A DNA stretch of 64,000 nucleotides from Parasponia andersonii (taxonomy: Eukaryota; Streptophyta; Magnoliopsida; Rosales; Cannabaceae), in contig JXTB01000141.1 in the NCBI GenBank assembly GCA_002914805.1, forward strand, positions 351,327 through 415,326. Reading direction: 5' to 3'. A program made the position numbers and the translations under genes. The notes under the pieces are model-generated. The model made no database searches. It was not told where the DNA came from and was given only the letters and a program-made list of their open reading frames with translations. This document shows positions 10,611 to 23,300 of the stretch, piece by piece (the stretch's first letter is position 1; the number at the start of each line of letters is the position of its first letter).

Positions 10611-13337
10611 TTCGATCTTTTTCAGCAACAGATGCAATTAAATTTTTTTCTCCACGAACATATCCTAGAGTAATATAATCACACATCAAACTAAATCAAT
10701 AGTCTATTTTTTAGAATCTTATCAAATCTAATTTGCACTAGATTGATGACTTGTACTTTGTGGATCATATGTTTAAAAATATTATAAAGATTAATTAAAA
10801 TGTCAGAAAATTCCTTATCAAAGTGGTAAAAACAAAGTAATTAAGAAAGTGACGTTTAAAAGAACGAACGAAAGAAAGAGAAAGAAACACAAGATGATTA
10901 GTCTATTAAAATATCACTTGACTAATACGAAAATTGAAATAGATTTAATATTAGTACAAAAATATAACAACTATTTTCTTCTAATTCGTGCAACCTCGTA
11001 TTAAGATTACTAAAATCGAGTAATCGACATATGTATTTTATTTAAATAAGAAAAAAAGTACTTTTTATTATTAATATCATCACCAATTACGAATATATGG
11101 GTGAGGGAGAGTGGAGAAATACGGCCCACTTCTTGTTTCTCTTGTTCTACCTTACATTTATTTATTTTTATATTATTTATTTTTATACTTAACTAATTAA
11201 TTTTAATAGTTTTATTGGAGTGGAGTTGATTGGATTGGAAATTATTATAGTTAATATAACCTTTTGTTTGGTATGATAAGAAAATTCTTATAATTTATTT
11301 GTTTTTAAATTATTGGCTTTAATTCAATTTTAGATTTCATAATTAGAAATTAATAATGGAAATAAGATTTGATACCTCAAACTCAGAGTACTGATTAAGC
11401 TAACCATATTTCTCCACCACAAAATAAACAAGAGTTTTTTAACTAATTTTTTTTTAAAAAAAAAAAAATCAGAGCAAAAACACTGCAAGTCTTTATATTT
11501 TCTTTTTTTTTTTTTTTAATTAAGGTAGTCAAGATTTAACCACGAGTGAAGGTATTATTTCCTACTTAAGGGTAAAAAGAGATATTATTACCTATTTAAC
11601 AATAATTAATAGATTTATTCAAGGAAAAAAAAACAATAATTAATAGCATATAAAATTCATTCCTATTTTACAGAGGAATAAAGAGAAGTTTCCAAAACCC
11701 ATGTTGTATAAATCAATTAATTAAAGAAACCTGCAAACACCAAAAGTCGATAATCAGAAAAACAGGAAAATATGGAAGCATTTGCTCCTTCACCGAATAA
11801 AAAAAGAATTAGAGACCCACCTATCAATCAACTCTTCTAGAGCACTGCGAAACTTCAAATCTATAATCCAGAAAAATAAAGAACAGAGCATAAAAAAGAT
11901 AAAACAAATCCATTCCTAGGACCATATAACTGTTATTTTCTTCTTTTTCTTCAATATTTTTTTTTTTCCGGTCTTATGCGCTCTTAATCAAAGGTAGGAA
12001 AAAAAAAAAAAACTATAGATTATCTACTTTCCCATCACCCCAAATCTTGCAACAATCTTGGCTTTCACGAGCGCGTATTGGCAGTAGCCGTATGCTTTGA
12101 ATATTTATTTTATTTTTTTCCAATTGTAAAAGCGAGGCTAAAATAGAAACAATGTATTTCTTTCTCATCGTTCTTGAGCAGAAGAAGCCAAGCACCAAAA
12201 CAGTTCTCACGCCCTAAAACCACACCCTATTGAAACTCTCAATATCGCGACGATGGTCTTCTCCTTCATCTCAACACCTGAACAACGCCATGCACAATCG
12301 CTAATATCATTATAATCTTATCGTCCTCCTAAAGAAAAAGCCCCAACAGTTAAAACCTGATCGAAACTCCATTATTTTCTATTTTTTCAGTTTTTTGTAG
12401 GAAGACCTTTGCTGCCGGTTTCCCTTTTCTTCTCCTACCCAATGCCCCTATAACGTAGCCTGTCAAAGTCTGCACCTTCACTTGTTCTGTGCAAATCATT
12501 TTGACCATCGGATTTTGGGTTAACAAGTTTTAACTGCTAAGATTAAGAACGGGACTAGTCACATTTTTTTTTTTCAGCGAGAGGGATGTCATCTGTGTCC
12601 CAGATATATATACATATATATAATTAAAAGAAATCCCAATCCCTGTTTTATGATTAATCATGGTATTTAAGTACCATGGCCTTTGAAAAACTTAAGTGAC
12701 CTACATGTCATCAAATAGTTTGGCGAAACATATCCTGACAAGTTCACATCAGTAATGTGACTTAGTAATCGGAGGGTTTTTTTTTTTCTTTTATTTCTTA
12801 TCTTTTTTTTTTTCTTCTAACGAACAAGAAAGTCTCTTTTCTCCCCATTTATTAAAAATAAAGGTCTTTTGAATATTTCTCTCCAGTGGATAGTTTTATT
12901 TTTTTTAATTTGTTTTTCGTTTTGTTTTTAACTAATTTTTCTATTTATAAAGGTATAATTCCAGGTCAATTTAAATTTTATGATAGTTCAATTATACTCA
13001 TATCTTGATAATTTTAGGTTCGTTTTATGTTTTTTTACTATTTTAGTCAACCTATATTTAGATTTATGATGGTGTTTAATAAATCTTATGTTTTAGATCT
13101 TTTTATTATGATTTTTATATAAATATGAATTATTTTTTACTCATATTTAGATAATTTGCATGATAGTATTTGATTTCTAACGAATTTTGGATTTGAAGTA
13201 AGAGGCACAAATAATAGATGTTGATTAGAAAATCATAATGAACTAATAAAAGTGTGAAAGAGCTCTAATAAAGTGTGGTGATGGTCAAATATGAATTAGA
13301 TCAAAAGATAAGGCTTAAAGACTTCTCATGCGTTGGG
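10611..13337. other. Gene-free AT-rich stretch
   Basis: Low-complexity A/T runs and short open frames without recognisable domains. The minus-strand 65-codon frame at 12210-12013 is unsupported. Minus strand 11411-11360 has weak tRNA-box-like phrases. Confidence 0.5.
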
Positions 13338-13570
13338 TCCTCGTGGGCACAAGTCCAAATATTAACAAACACAAACTCAAGTATATCTCATAAATGCTAT
13401 TATACACTTATACCATGATCCTCGTCCAAATATTAACAAACACAAACTCAAGTATATCTCATAAATGCTAATATACACTTATACCATGGTCCTCGTGGGC
13501 ACAAGTCCAAATATTAACAAACACAAACTCAAGTATATCTCATAAATGCTAATATACACTTATACCATGC
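13338..13570. repeat. 81-bp tandem triplication
   Basis: Three almost identical units begin at TCCTCG (13338, 13419 and 13490). The unit is 81 bp. The middle copy is 71 bp because it lacks 10 bp (the GGGCACAAGT part). The near identity points to recent duplication. No coding content. Confidence 0.9.
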
Positions 13571-13955
13571 AATCATGCTATCTCATGCTATATGCAAGTC
13601 TGTGCCACACATATACTAGTATTACATGAAAATCCATGCCACACATAGTCTAATATTATATGCAATATGCTTTATGCCATGCCGAAGAGACATTATTTTA
13701 TATTCATAAGAATACACAACTTATACACTCATGTAACATGCTATATAATATTTTCGTGCAATGTGTCATGCATAAGTTCTTATATACATATACTCATCCA
13801 ATATGTCACATATACATATACATATACATAAGTTCTTATATACATATACATAAGTTCTAAGGAAAAAGCTAAATATGCAATGCAGTATATGTAAATACGC
13901 AGATATACTACATGTAATAATTTTACACATGCAATATTGATACATAAATATATAT

Positions 13956-14165
13956 GGTTACTAATTCAAAAGGTATTTTTTTTTAACAATTAGATCATTA
14001 TCTAATGGTAATCTGACTACTATAAAAGGGTACATAAAAAGACGTGCATCATTAATGTCATTTTTTTTTTCTTATTTTTTATTATAAACAAATGTGCATG
14101 ATAAATTTTTATAGGCCAAAATGATACCTGTGTATAAATAAATAAAAATAACTATTGGATTAATG

Positions 14166-14170
<5 letters not shown>
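13956..14170 (-). mobile_element. MITE-like element of the (TA)n family
   Basis: Minus-strand copy of the ~240-bp family, followed by a (TA)n tract at about 14168-14200. The shared internal phrases GACGTGCATCATTAATG and AATGTGCATG are visible. The terminal repeats are eroded. Confidence 0.75.
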
Positions 14171-14204
<34 letters not shown>

Positions 14205-17200
14205 TTTATGCATCCATAAAAACAAAGTGGACCGAAGCCACAAATACAAAGGGTTCATGAGTGGGATGTAGAGTGGAAAGTACGACATATGATATAGTCC
14301 TATTGATAATTTAATTATAAGAAGTATGGGTGTTAGGTCCGTTAATCAGATATTACCGAATATAATTAATTTTTTAATTAATTACGTGAGGTGATAGTGT
14401 GAAAATAGTAAAAATAACACAAAGAAATTTTTACTTAGTTCAATTATTTCCTAATAACCTACGTCTAAGAGGTCACACTTAGAGAATAAATACTATTAGT
14501 AAAGTTTGAATGAACACAAACACCGATTTGACTTATATAATAAAAGACTCCCTTTTTTATTATCGTATTGTGTATATCCTCTTTCACAAAAGAGTTTAGC
14601 GAGCATCACTCATCTTAGGTTGATTTCGTTCTTCTGAAATCCTTTCAGGTACTTAAATCGATTTTTTTCTTAAGATTTTGTATTAGTCCTCCCGATGAAC
14701 ACTAATAGTCAAGCTCACATTGACCTTGTTTGATCATTCACTCATGAACTCCCTTCATAGTTACGGATCAATCTTTTCCTGAAGATGTTCAGCACCTCTT
14801 CAGAAGTATTATATCATATGACTATGACTACTCTTAAGTCTAAGAAAATGGCTATAAAAATATTCTTTCTTTTACATACAATTACTGAAATACAATATAT
14901 GGTCTCTAGCTTACCCTTAGGTGACCTTTAAATAGAGTAAAAGAGCAAACTTTCACATTAGAAATCTACAAAATAACATTTAAGAGTATTTAATATTTAT
15001 TAAAAGACTTATAAGATCAATCAAGTTCATTACCAAACTTAGAAAATTAATCTGGAATTTAATTGATGATTCTGTCCACATGTTACAATATGATCTGTCA
15101 ACATATTTATATTAGAATATAAAAGAAAACTTCCAGATTTTTTTCTTAAAAAAAAACAGACAGCTTCTCAAACTTCTTAACAGTATATGTGACAAATTAG
15201 AATAGCTTTAAATTATAAGAATCAGTATAAATGAATTAAGGAAACTTTTATAAAAAATATTCACATAAAATATTTATTTAAACAATTTTTTTTAATGAAA
15301 TATAGACAATACTCAAAACCAATTTTGAAAAGAATCACTTACTCAATCTTATATAATTGAATCCGTATATAACTTAATATGATCAAATATTTATGATAGA
15401 CTATCAGATAAGTTGTGACCTAAAAATTTATAATAGACAAATACTAAAAAATTTAATTAGATTAAATATTTAGTTACAGTTGTAATATGACTAGTAGACC
15501 AATTATGTTGCTAGCATGAAGTTGCCAGCAAATTTTTCCTTTCAATGAGCTTACTTGGGATAAATTTCTAAAATAAATTGTCAAACTGTATAAAAGAATT
15601 CTATAAACTCAAAATGCCTAGCCCCATAAATCCCAAAAGCTCAAATATTCCGTAAACCCAAAAAGCCCAAAGATCATAAGTCCAAACCATATTGCCTAAA
15701 TTATATTGGAGAAAAAAGCCAGTCAAATGTGCATATAATCTTAGGATCCTAGTTGTCATTTTCAAATGTCATTTTGATTTTAACAAAATTGTTGAGAGCT
15801 AAAAGAGTATTAGACTTTACTTAAATAAGATATTCCAACTTTTTTGTCTGATTATGAGAAATTTACTATAAAAGATAAGTGCCTAGCAACTGAAACAGGG
15901 AGACCGATAAGCATTAGCTTCTTTATTCTTTGAATGTTGAATCTCTCTTAAGACAGCCTTAGTTATACTTTCTCAAACCCTTCCTCTGCACTCTTCCCTA
16001 GAAGCATAATGTCACACTATGTTTCTATCTCTTCTAAATTTCTACTCTCTCTCATCCATCAATCTGTGCTTAAATTCCTTCTAATCTTTCTTCTATCACT
16101 AGCCCCCAAATCCATAACCCAATAGTTTCTTTTCTTTTATAGCCTACCTCCAAAGTCAAAAACCTTTCACACACACTATGTAAATGTCCTACCTCAACCT
16201 TAACTTATTCAACAATTGTTTTTCTGTTTGACATACACAATAATTTGCTTTTTCTATAATTCACCTCTAAAATCTAGTCCAAAATATCCTATGCAATATT
16301 TTCTACCTCTAGACCCACTTACCAAATAGTTCCGCACGCTCTTTTCCTATCAAGCTATCACATATACTTTCTCTATTAGTTTAAGCTCTATTTCACTCAA
16401 TATTATCTATTCATCGTAAGAGCCAAGCAATTATCACATTTTTTTGTCTCTTTTTTTCCTTCTTTTTTAAGCTATTACTTTTTTTTTAAAACCAAATACC
16501 AGTACTCAATATAGTTACTAATTACTAATAACTAGATACTTTAGTTTTTATTAGATTGGTTTCTAATTATCGGTTACTAATAAATAATTTCATTACTAGT
16601 TATTTTAGTCAGCTATTAGCAATTTGCTTATTGGTTAGTAAGTATTTACGAAGATTAGCGACTGGTTACCATTTTAATTTCTAGTTAACACATTCATCTG
16701 ATTATTAGTTTCTGATATTTTTTTACAACTATAAATTTGGTTACTAATTTATAGTTATCCATTTAGTTATTGATTGTCACTTTATATACTAGTCAATGAT
16801 TTATGATTACAGCTATTAATTTGAAGGAAATGACTTCTGGTTTCTATTATTAGTTTGATTATCAGAATCTGGCTTTTTATTACCATTATTAGTATGGTTT
16901 CCAACTATATAATATGTAATAGAATTGCATGCATTAAATTATAAAATCTTGAAGTTTGAAATATCCACGGCTGACTTAGTTAGGACTAAAAATGATGTAT
17001 TCAGGGCATGTAGAGTTAGTACTTGTGTATGTATTTCCGTAATTCTTAATTTAGGGTCAATGGCATGTCAATCCGTTTTTTTTTTTTTTCTTTTTGGGAT
17101 ATCGCTGCAGGTTTATTGTTATATCCAGGGAATGGCTGAATTGAAAGCTTAAGATTTGCTTAATTTATTTGTAGGTAAATATTAGCTTCAGTAAAGGAGT

Positions 17201-18344
17201 TTTGGTGGAGAAGAAATCTAGGTTCTTTGGTGTCTTAAATAGTTCTTGATGACTCTGGTATATACCGGGTGACTTCATTATTATTCAGATTCCCAATATT
17301 TTTTATTGCTTTTTGAGATGAACATCAAGAGTTTCTGTGTTCTTTTTTCATATGGGTTTGATTAAGTTTATGGACGAATAATTGTTATCGTTGTTTTTTT
17401 TTTTTTTCCAACCTATATTTACTTTCTATGGAATAGAAAAACAAATGAGTTAAGAAAAAAAATAAAAATAAAAAAAAAAAAGAAAAACATGCATACAAAT
17501 GCACTTAAAGACATTAACTTAGATAGAATGGGCTTTTAGTCAAGGCTCTGATAAATAAACCAAACAATGGAATTGCATAATACTCTTGCTTTTGTTTGTC
17601 TTCGGCCTGAACAGAACATAATGCTTTCTGGATCCCTGCCCAGCTAAATCAAATTCTTAAAAGTTTTGTTCACAATTTTAATGGCTACCCACAACCATTT
17701 GGAGGACGTAAGTCTTTCCCATCCCTTATCCAAAATACTAGTAGTTTTAGCGAGAGGATTGCCACAGAAAAATTCCGACAACGGACTGAAGCTCAAGAAC
17801 GATTAAAAATGAACAAATAGGAAGTGAAAGTGGTATTTTTACAAATAAGAAGTGAAAGTGACATTTTTCCAAAAAAGAAAAAAAAATACCATACGAGATT
17901 ATATAAAAGAAATAAATACTACGTATTTATTATTTTTTTTCTTAAATTGCCGTGTTCTTCCTAATTTCTAGAAAAATCAGCAGTTTGACTTATTAAAGTC
18001 AGAAAAGCCCACATAGTACCAACATCTACTTTCTCGTTCAAAAAACTTTGGAAAACAAAGGAAATAATAACAGTATCTATACGAGCCTCTTTATTTTGAG
18101 TTCGATTTTCAGACAATTCTAGTGCTCAAAATTTCTCTAAAAATTTTAATTAATTTTTGACGGATGTCTACTTTGTATCTGAAAACGCTTTGATGGGTAT
18201 TACACTATCTTCCTATTATAAATATAATTATTATTCATTTTCAAGAAAAGAAAATTAAGAATGTGACTTTTTTGTTTTAAAAAATAAGGTTTAACTAATG
18301 ACCACCACATACTATAAATTTAAACAAAAATAACATACACACAT
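14171..18344. other. Gene-free AT-rich stretch
   Basis: No supported gene. 16490-16870 is a cryptic repeat built from variants of GGTTACTAATTA. The 75-codon plus-strand frame at 16925-17152 has no family signature. 14331 begins with TGTTAGGTCCG and could be an old LTR edge, but no matching end or target duplication was found. Confidence 0.5.
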
Positions 18345-18430
18345 TTTACCAAGGTTTGAACTCTTAACCCCCCTAAACTCACACACACATCCCTCAAGTT
18401 ATGGACCAACTAAACTAACCCAGTAGGCAA
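18345..18430 (-). mobile_element. SINE-like remnant with tRNA-type promoter boxes
   Basis: On the minus strand an A-box-like TTAGTTTAGTTGG (18418-18406) is followed 42 nt later by a B-box-like GAGTTCAAACC (18363-18353), the arrangement of a tRNA-derived Pol III promoter. No cloverleaf is evident, so a SINE remnant is more likely than a tRNA gene. Confidence 0.4.
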
Positions 18431-18664
18431 TTAATAATGCGACTTAGTACCATGTTTTTAAACATAAGTGGAGAAAATTAATATATATCTTTTAATTCTG
18501 TTTGTAAGGAAAGTTCTTTACATTATTAAGGTTTTGCTTCTAGGTTTCTAAATTTCCCAATTCTTTCTTGTTTTTTATCGATAATTACTACGAATTTTCT
18601 TTTTTGAGTTATACACTTTTATTGTTGTGATTGGCAAATCTAAGAGTTATTGTAACATTTTCAA

Positions 18665-18715
<51 letters not shown>

Positions 18716-18717
<2 letters not shown>

Positions 18718-18960
18718 CACCAATTCAGTAGGTATTTTTTTTTTTACCTATGCATAGGTATCAATTTGGCCAATGAAAAATTAGCATGCACATTTTTTTA
18801 TTGTAAAAAGTAAGAGAGACAAAGAGTATTAATGATGCACGTCTTTTCATGCACTTCATTGTAGCTATTGGATTACCATTAGATGGTGATCCAACGGCTA
18901 AAAAAAAAAATGTCTATCCATAGGTAAAAAAAAAAATATACATATTGGATTGGCAACCAT
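18716..18960 (+). mobile_element. MITE-like element of the (TA)n family (cluster copy 1)
   Basis: Preceded by a long (TA)n tract (about 18668-18714). The 5' end GACACCAATTCAGTAGGTA and the 3' end TTGGATTGGCAACCAT form imperfect inverted ends. The subterminal palindrome ACCTATGCATAGGT is present. About 245 bp, no ORF. Confidence 0.85.
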
Positions 18961-18969
18961 ATATATATA

Positions 18970-19212
18970 GGGCACCAATCCAGTAGATATATTTTTTTTT
19001 TACTTATGCATAGGTATTAATTTGGCCAATGAAAATTTAGCATGCATATTTTTTTATTGTAAAAAGTAAGAGAGAGAAAGAGTATTAATGAAGCACGTCT
19101 TTTCATGCACTTCATTATAGCCATTGGATCACCATTAGATAGTGATCCAACGGCTAAAAAAAAATAACCACCCATAGGTAAAGAAAAATATACCTATTAG
19201 ATTAGCAACCAT
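18970..19212 (+). mobile_element. MITE-like element of the (TA)n family (cluster copy 2)
   Basis: Same orientation as the copy at 18716-18960 and separated from it by a short TA tract. Very similar throughout, including TTGGCCAATGAAAATTTAGC and CACGTCTTTTCATGC. It is followed by a (TA)n tract at about 19211-19237. Confidence 0.85.
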
Positions 19213-19238
19213 ATATATATATATATATATATATATAT

Positions 19239-19473
19239 GACACCAATCTAGTAGATATTTTTTTTACCTATTCATATATATTATTTTGTTCAATTAAAAT
19301 TCATCACCCATATTTTTTTATGATAAAAATTAGGGAAATAAAATCATTAAATAATGAGTATTTATTTTTATCTTTTTCTCAATTATCCAAATTATGGTGG
19401 CTGTTTGATTATGATTTAATGACTAAAAATATTTACTTATAGATAGATAAAAAAATATCTATTAAATTGAATA
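19239..19473 (+). mobile_element. MITE-like element of the (TA)n family (diverged cluster copy 3)
   Basis: Begins GACACCAATCTAGTAGATA right after a (TA)n tract and ends in AAATTGAATATATAT. The internal part is clearly diverged from the neighbouring copies, so it is an older member. Confidence 0.7.
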
Positions 19474-19482
19474 TATATATAT

Positions 19483-19499
19483 GGGCACCAATCCAGTAG
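19483..19499 (+). mobile_element. 5' tip of a MITE-like element, cut by the assembly gap
   Basis: GGGCACCAATCCAGTAG, identical to the family start, runs straight into the N run. Confidence 0.7.
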
Positions 19500-19563
19500 N
19501 NNNNNNNNNNNNNNNNNNNNNNNNNNNNNNNNNNNNNNNNNNNNNNNNNNNNNNNNNNNNNNN
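19500..19563. other. Assembly gap (64 N)
   Basis: Sequence is unknown. It lies between a plus-oriented MITE start and a complete minus-oriented copy, within (TA)n tracts. The true size may not be 64. Confidence 1.
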
Positions 19564-19578
19564 AGATATAGATATATA

Positions 19579-19820
19579 TGGTTGCCAATCCAATAGGTAT
19601 TTTTTTTCTTTACCTATAGGTAGGTATTTTTTTTTTAGCCGTTGGATCACCAGATGGTGATCCAATGACTATAATGAAGTGCATGAAAAGACGTGCATCA
19701 TTAATGCTCTTTCTCTCTCTTATTTTTTACAATAAAAAAATGTGCATGCTAAATTTTTATTGGCCAAATTGGTACCTATGCATAGGTAAAAAAAAAAAAT
19801 ACCTACTGAATTAGTGCCCT
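19579..19820 (-). mobile_element. MITE-like element of the (TA)n family (cluster copy, inverted)
   Basis: Begins GGTTGCCAATCCAATAGG and ends near AATTAGTGCCCTCTATATATA, i.e. the family in reverse orientation. Well preserved and flanked by TA tracts. Confidence 0.85.
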
Positions 19821-19954
19821 CTATATATATATATATTACAGCTGCCCAATCAATTATAGCAGTCGTATTCAAATTTGGTCAAAATCTCAATTTGAAATGC
19901 AAGCCACAACTCACGTAAGAAGGGAATTTGACCTAAATAGTAATAGTTTGGACT

Positions 19955-20362
19955 AAAATAGTTTTTCTAGGAGCGTTTTAAAAAGGAGATAATATTATTT
20001 TTGTATTTTGATATTTTGTTTAAATTATATTTTATATTGGTTATTATTAATATTAACCTTTAGATTTAAAGTTTGTTACAAATTTATAACCTGACACTAA
20101 TTTAGAGCAGTTAATTTAGCAAGATACTGTTTAAAAAATTAAAAATAAACTATATCAAAACTGATCTGAGAATAAGTTTATTAAATCATCTTACTAAATT
20201 AACTGTTTTAAATTGATATTAATGTATAAATTTATAATAAATATTAAATTTAAGAATTAATATTAATAATAACTAAAATATAAAATACAAACCGAATAAA
20301 ATGTCAAAATACAAAATATAAAAATTATATTATCCTTTAAAAAATAACTTTTCTAGCTATAT
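19955..20362. mobile_element. Foldback (long inverted repeat) element
   Basis: Two arms of about 180 bp are near reverse complements. The left arm has GGAGATAATATTATTTTTG and GGTTATTATTAATATTAA. The right arm ends with the complement of these (AAATTATATTATCC). The outermost ends read TTTTTCTAGGAGCG and ATAACTTTTCTAGC. No coding. A related, partly eroded arm lies at about 9150-9400. Confidence 0.7.
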
Positions 20363-23300
20363 CAAAGTACTGTGTAGCAAGATTCACACAACGTGTGACC
20401 ATCCATTGATCCAAAAAAATCATAATTTGGCGGTCACATGTGGCACTTACCCCCGTCACACCATACGACGTTACTAGAAAATTTATCTCTCAAATCACTC
20501 TTAAACAATCATTTTAGTCAAATTTACTGCAAGTCAAGTCCATTTCCAACGTAAGAATGCTATCGGGCTGTATGGATCACATAATAGGCCCATCTATTTC
20601 ATATCCACAAATTTACTTCAACACATAAGTATTTTATCCTTTTTTTGTGATAACAATACATGTAACCCCTCTGCGTAATCACTAATCCACATGCTCAAGG
20701 ATGGACTTCTAGGTCCTAATAGTGGGCTTTAATGAGGGGCTTAGACTCTGGACCAACATAATTGAAGGTGATCCTAGAGTTTGTATGATCCCTTTCTGAT
20801 TGGACCACTTGGGCCGGAGCAAGAAGTAGCCATAGGCCCATAGCTTGCTGCACTGCAACCGCTGCATATCTAACTGATTAGCTCTATAGTCTATGAATTC
20901 AACCGGGAAATTGTAGCTCTTTATCTTTAGGTACTTATACTGATACTGACTCTGCTTCTGCTTTTCTTCAAGCTTTTATCATCTTAACATTACCAATTTT
21001 AATGATATAAATTTCCAATCAATAAGGAATAGATCACCGCAGACAATAGAAATTTATTATTGTTATCAAAATATGTTCACTATTTACAACTTATGACACT
21101 GCATGGCTAAGCTGCATGAGAAACCTTAATTGTTTTCTTCTCTAATGAACATAAACAGTCCACTAAAAGTAAATGTTATGTGGGGAATTTAAGCAACTCA
21201 ACAAGTTAAACGCCAGAAATATACAATTTTATATAGCCAGGCTATAAAATATGGACATAGTGGTTAGGTGGCTTTTAGGAGTAAATATTGATCTATATTG
21301 GGGAAAGAAATACATAAAATGAACTAACTTTGATATCTTTTCTGACTTATCTTCTAATGCTTCTTAGATCTGGTAGGATCTAGTTAGGCTCTTTTCCAAG
21401 CAGCTCTGCCTCCAATAACTCTGGTTTAACCTCTTACAATCATTTTGCTGCTTTTCCAAATTACAATCTATATTGAAAAGCACTAATCAGATGGTGGGTG
21501 GTCCAGTAATTTGTTAATATGATGATTCAGGGATGTCAAAGTGTATATGAAATTATTGGACTAGAGGGCTGCATTACTTTAGAGGAGAGCCACATGATTT
21601 TTTTGCCTCTATATTTTGACCCAAGTGAGTTATAAATATTTCAATTTCATGCACTGAAGTTCACGAAATAGTTGTATTCAATGAGTAAGCAGGAATTTAT
21701 GTTCTCTAGCTTATGTATATCTGTCAAAGAGAGTACTGGGATTGAATAAGATTGCTATTGAAATGTAGTTCTTTTGACAGTAACATTGTCTGCCATGAGA
21801 ATGGAAAAGATGCAATGAGAAGAGTAAAATGCAAGGACAGCTTTCAAGTATTGGTAAACTTGGTTAGAAGTTTGACAACTTTTTCATGCAATAATCTTCT
21901 TTGTAAGGTAAAAATAAAAAATAAAAAATCCAGAGAGAAAAAAGGTGTTTTTAACAGTATACTAGTAGCCTATGATGTCATTTTCCCCCCACATCAATTT
22001 TATTTATAGCAAAAATGGAATGAATTTTACCAGTGACACGTTTTGTTGCACCCAACAATGGAAAATGGAATTGAGTAGAGTTGATGCAGTAAAAACCGTA
22101 CATTTCTTTTTTGTCAACAATAATTTATATGAGTAGATGGTCAAATTGGAGTAGAAAATGCCATTCACCTGAAGATGTCCTAGTGCAACTCCACATGTTC
22201 TTAACCTTTGTCCAAAGATAAAATTGCAAAACTTTTTCCTAAGTTATGTGACAACTGACTTGTTTCATCACTGAATAGACCAATCATTTAGCGACACGTT
22301 GATGACTATATTTAACAGAAAACTATTCTAAGTGCTGTGTCCAGATACCAAGCTGTCTGTTCAAATCTTGAAACTAATAAGAGCGTATCATGAAGTCAAG
22401 AATCCACTCATATATCCAAATCCAACATTATTACACGCCTAGAAAAGATTTCATGAACGATATATATATACGAATATACAACTTATAAGCCATTTAGGTG
22501 GAGAGGCCGCCAATGAGAGGTGACCAGGTGTGAATCAAAAAAACGTGCAAGTCACATGCCAAGGATGTGGAAATAAAGATGATGCTGGTGTCCCCCCACA
22601 AAGGGGTGTCCTTTTTTGAAGTACACGTTTGATCTAACAACTCCACTTTGGGGCTCGCCACTGCTGACCACACTGCCCTCATTGCCAGTGGCAGAGGGAC
22701 TAAACAGAGACTACTCATTGCAACCCCCATTGGCTGCTAGCACCAAGTACGTGCCTCCTCTTTTCCTTCACTGACTGATGTAAAATAAAGAAAGAATGAA
22801 AGAAAAGAAAGAAAGAAAAAGGCAGCGTACTCTGTGTGTGTGTGTGTGTGTGGGGGGGGGTCTCCCCTTTCTCGTTTACTGTTAGCTTCTATCGAGGCTC
22901 TCACTTTTTGATAGTGCCTTGACACTGGATTCCAATTCATAACATTAGTCCCCTTTGAAACCCTTTTCATGGTTCATCATGAGAAGTTGTTCTAGTCCTG
23001 TGAATATTATTGATTGAATTTTAAAATCTTTACAGCTAATACAAGGTTGGAGATATAGATGTTTAATGGGTTAGAGATATCAAAAGTTTGGTTTACCATA
23101 TCTGCAAATCTTATATGAAAGGCTATAACCAAGGAAAATGTACGAAACTTCGAATTTTCTGTGCCAAGATGATATGTTTAGTGCCACTTAAAAAGACTGT
23201 TTAGGAGTATCAACGTTGTGATTAATTTAATTTATGACAAACCTAAAATGGTCATATTGAAAAATTAGTCATAAAAAACCCTTTGGTCCAAATTACTCTA

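Noticed and set aside
14331-15110. Solo copia LTR beginning TGTTAGGTCCG
   Set aside because: The best candidate end (CAACA near 15100) has no matching 5-bp target duplication (ATGGG before, TATTT after).
22494-22730. 78-codon minus-strand open frame as a gene
   Set aside because: No domain, no splice context and no neighbouring coding. The open frame is likely chance in a more GC-balanced segment.
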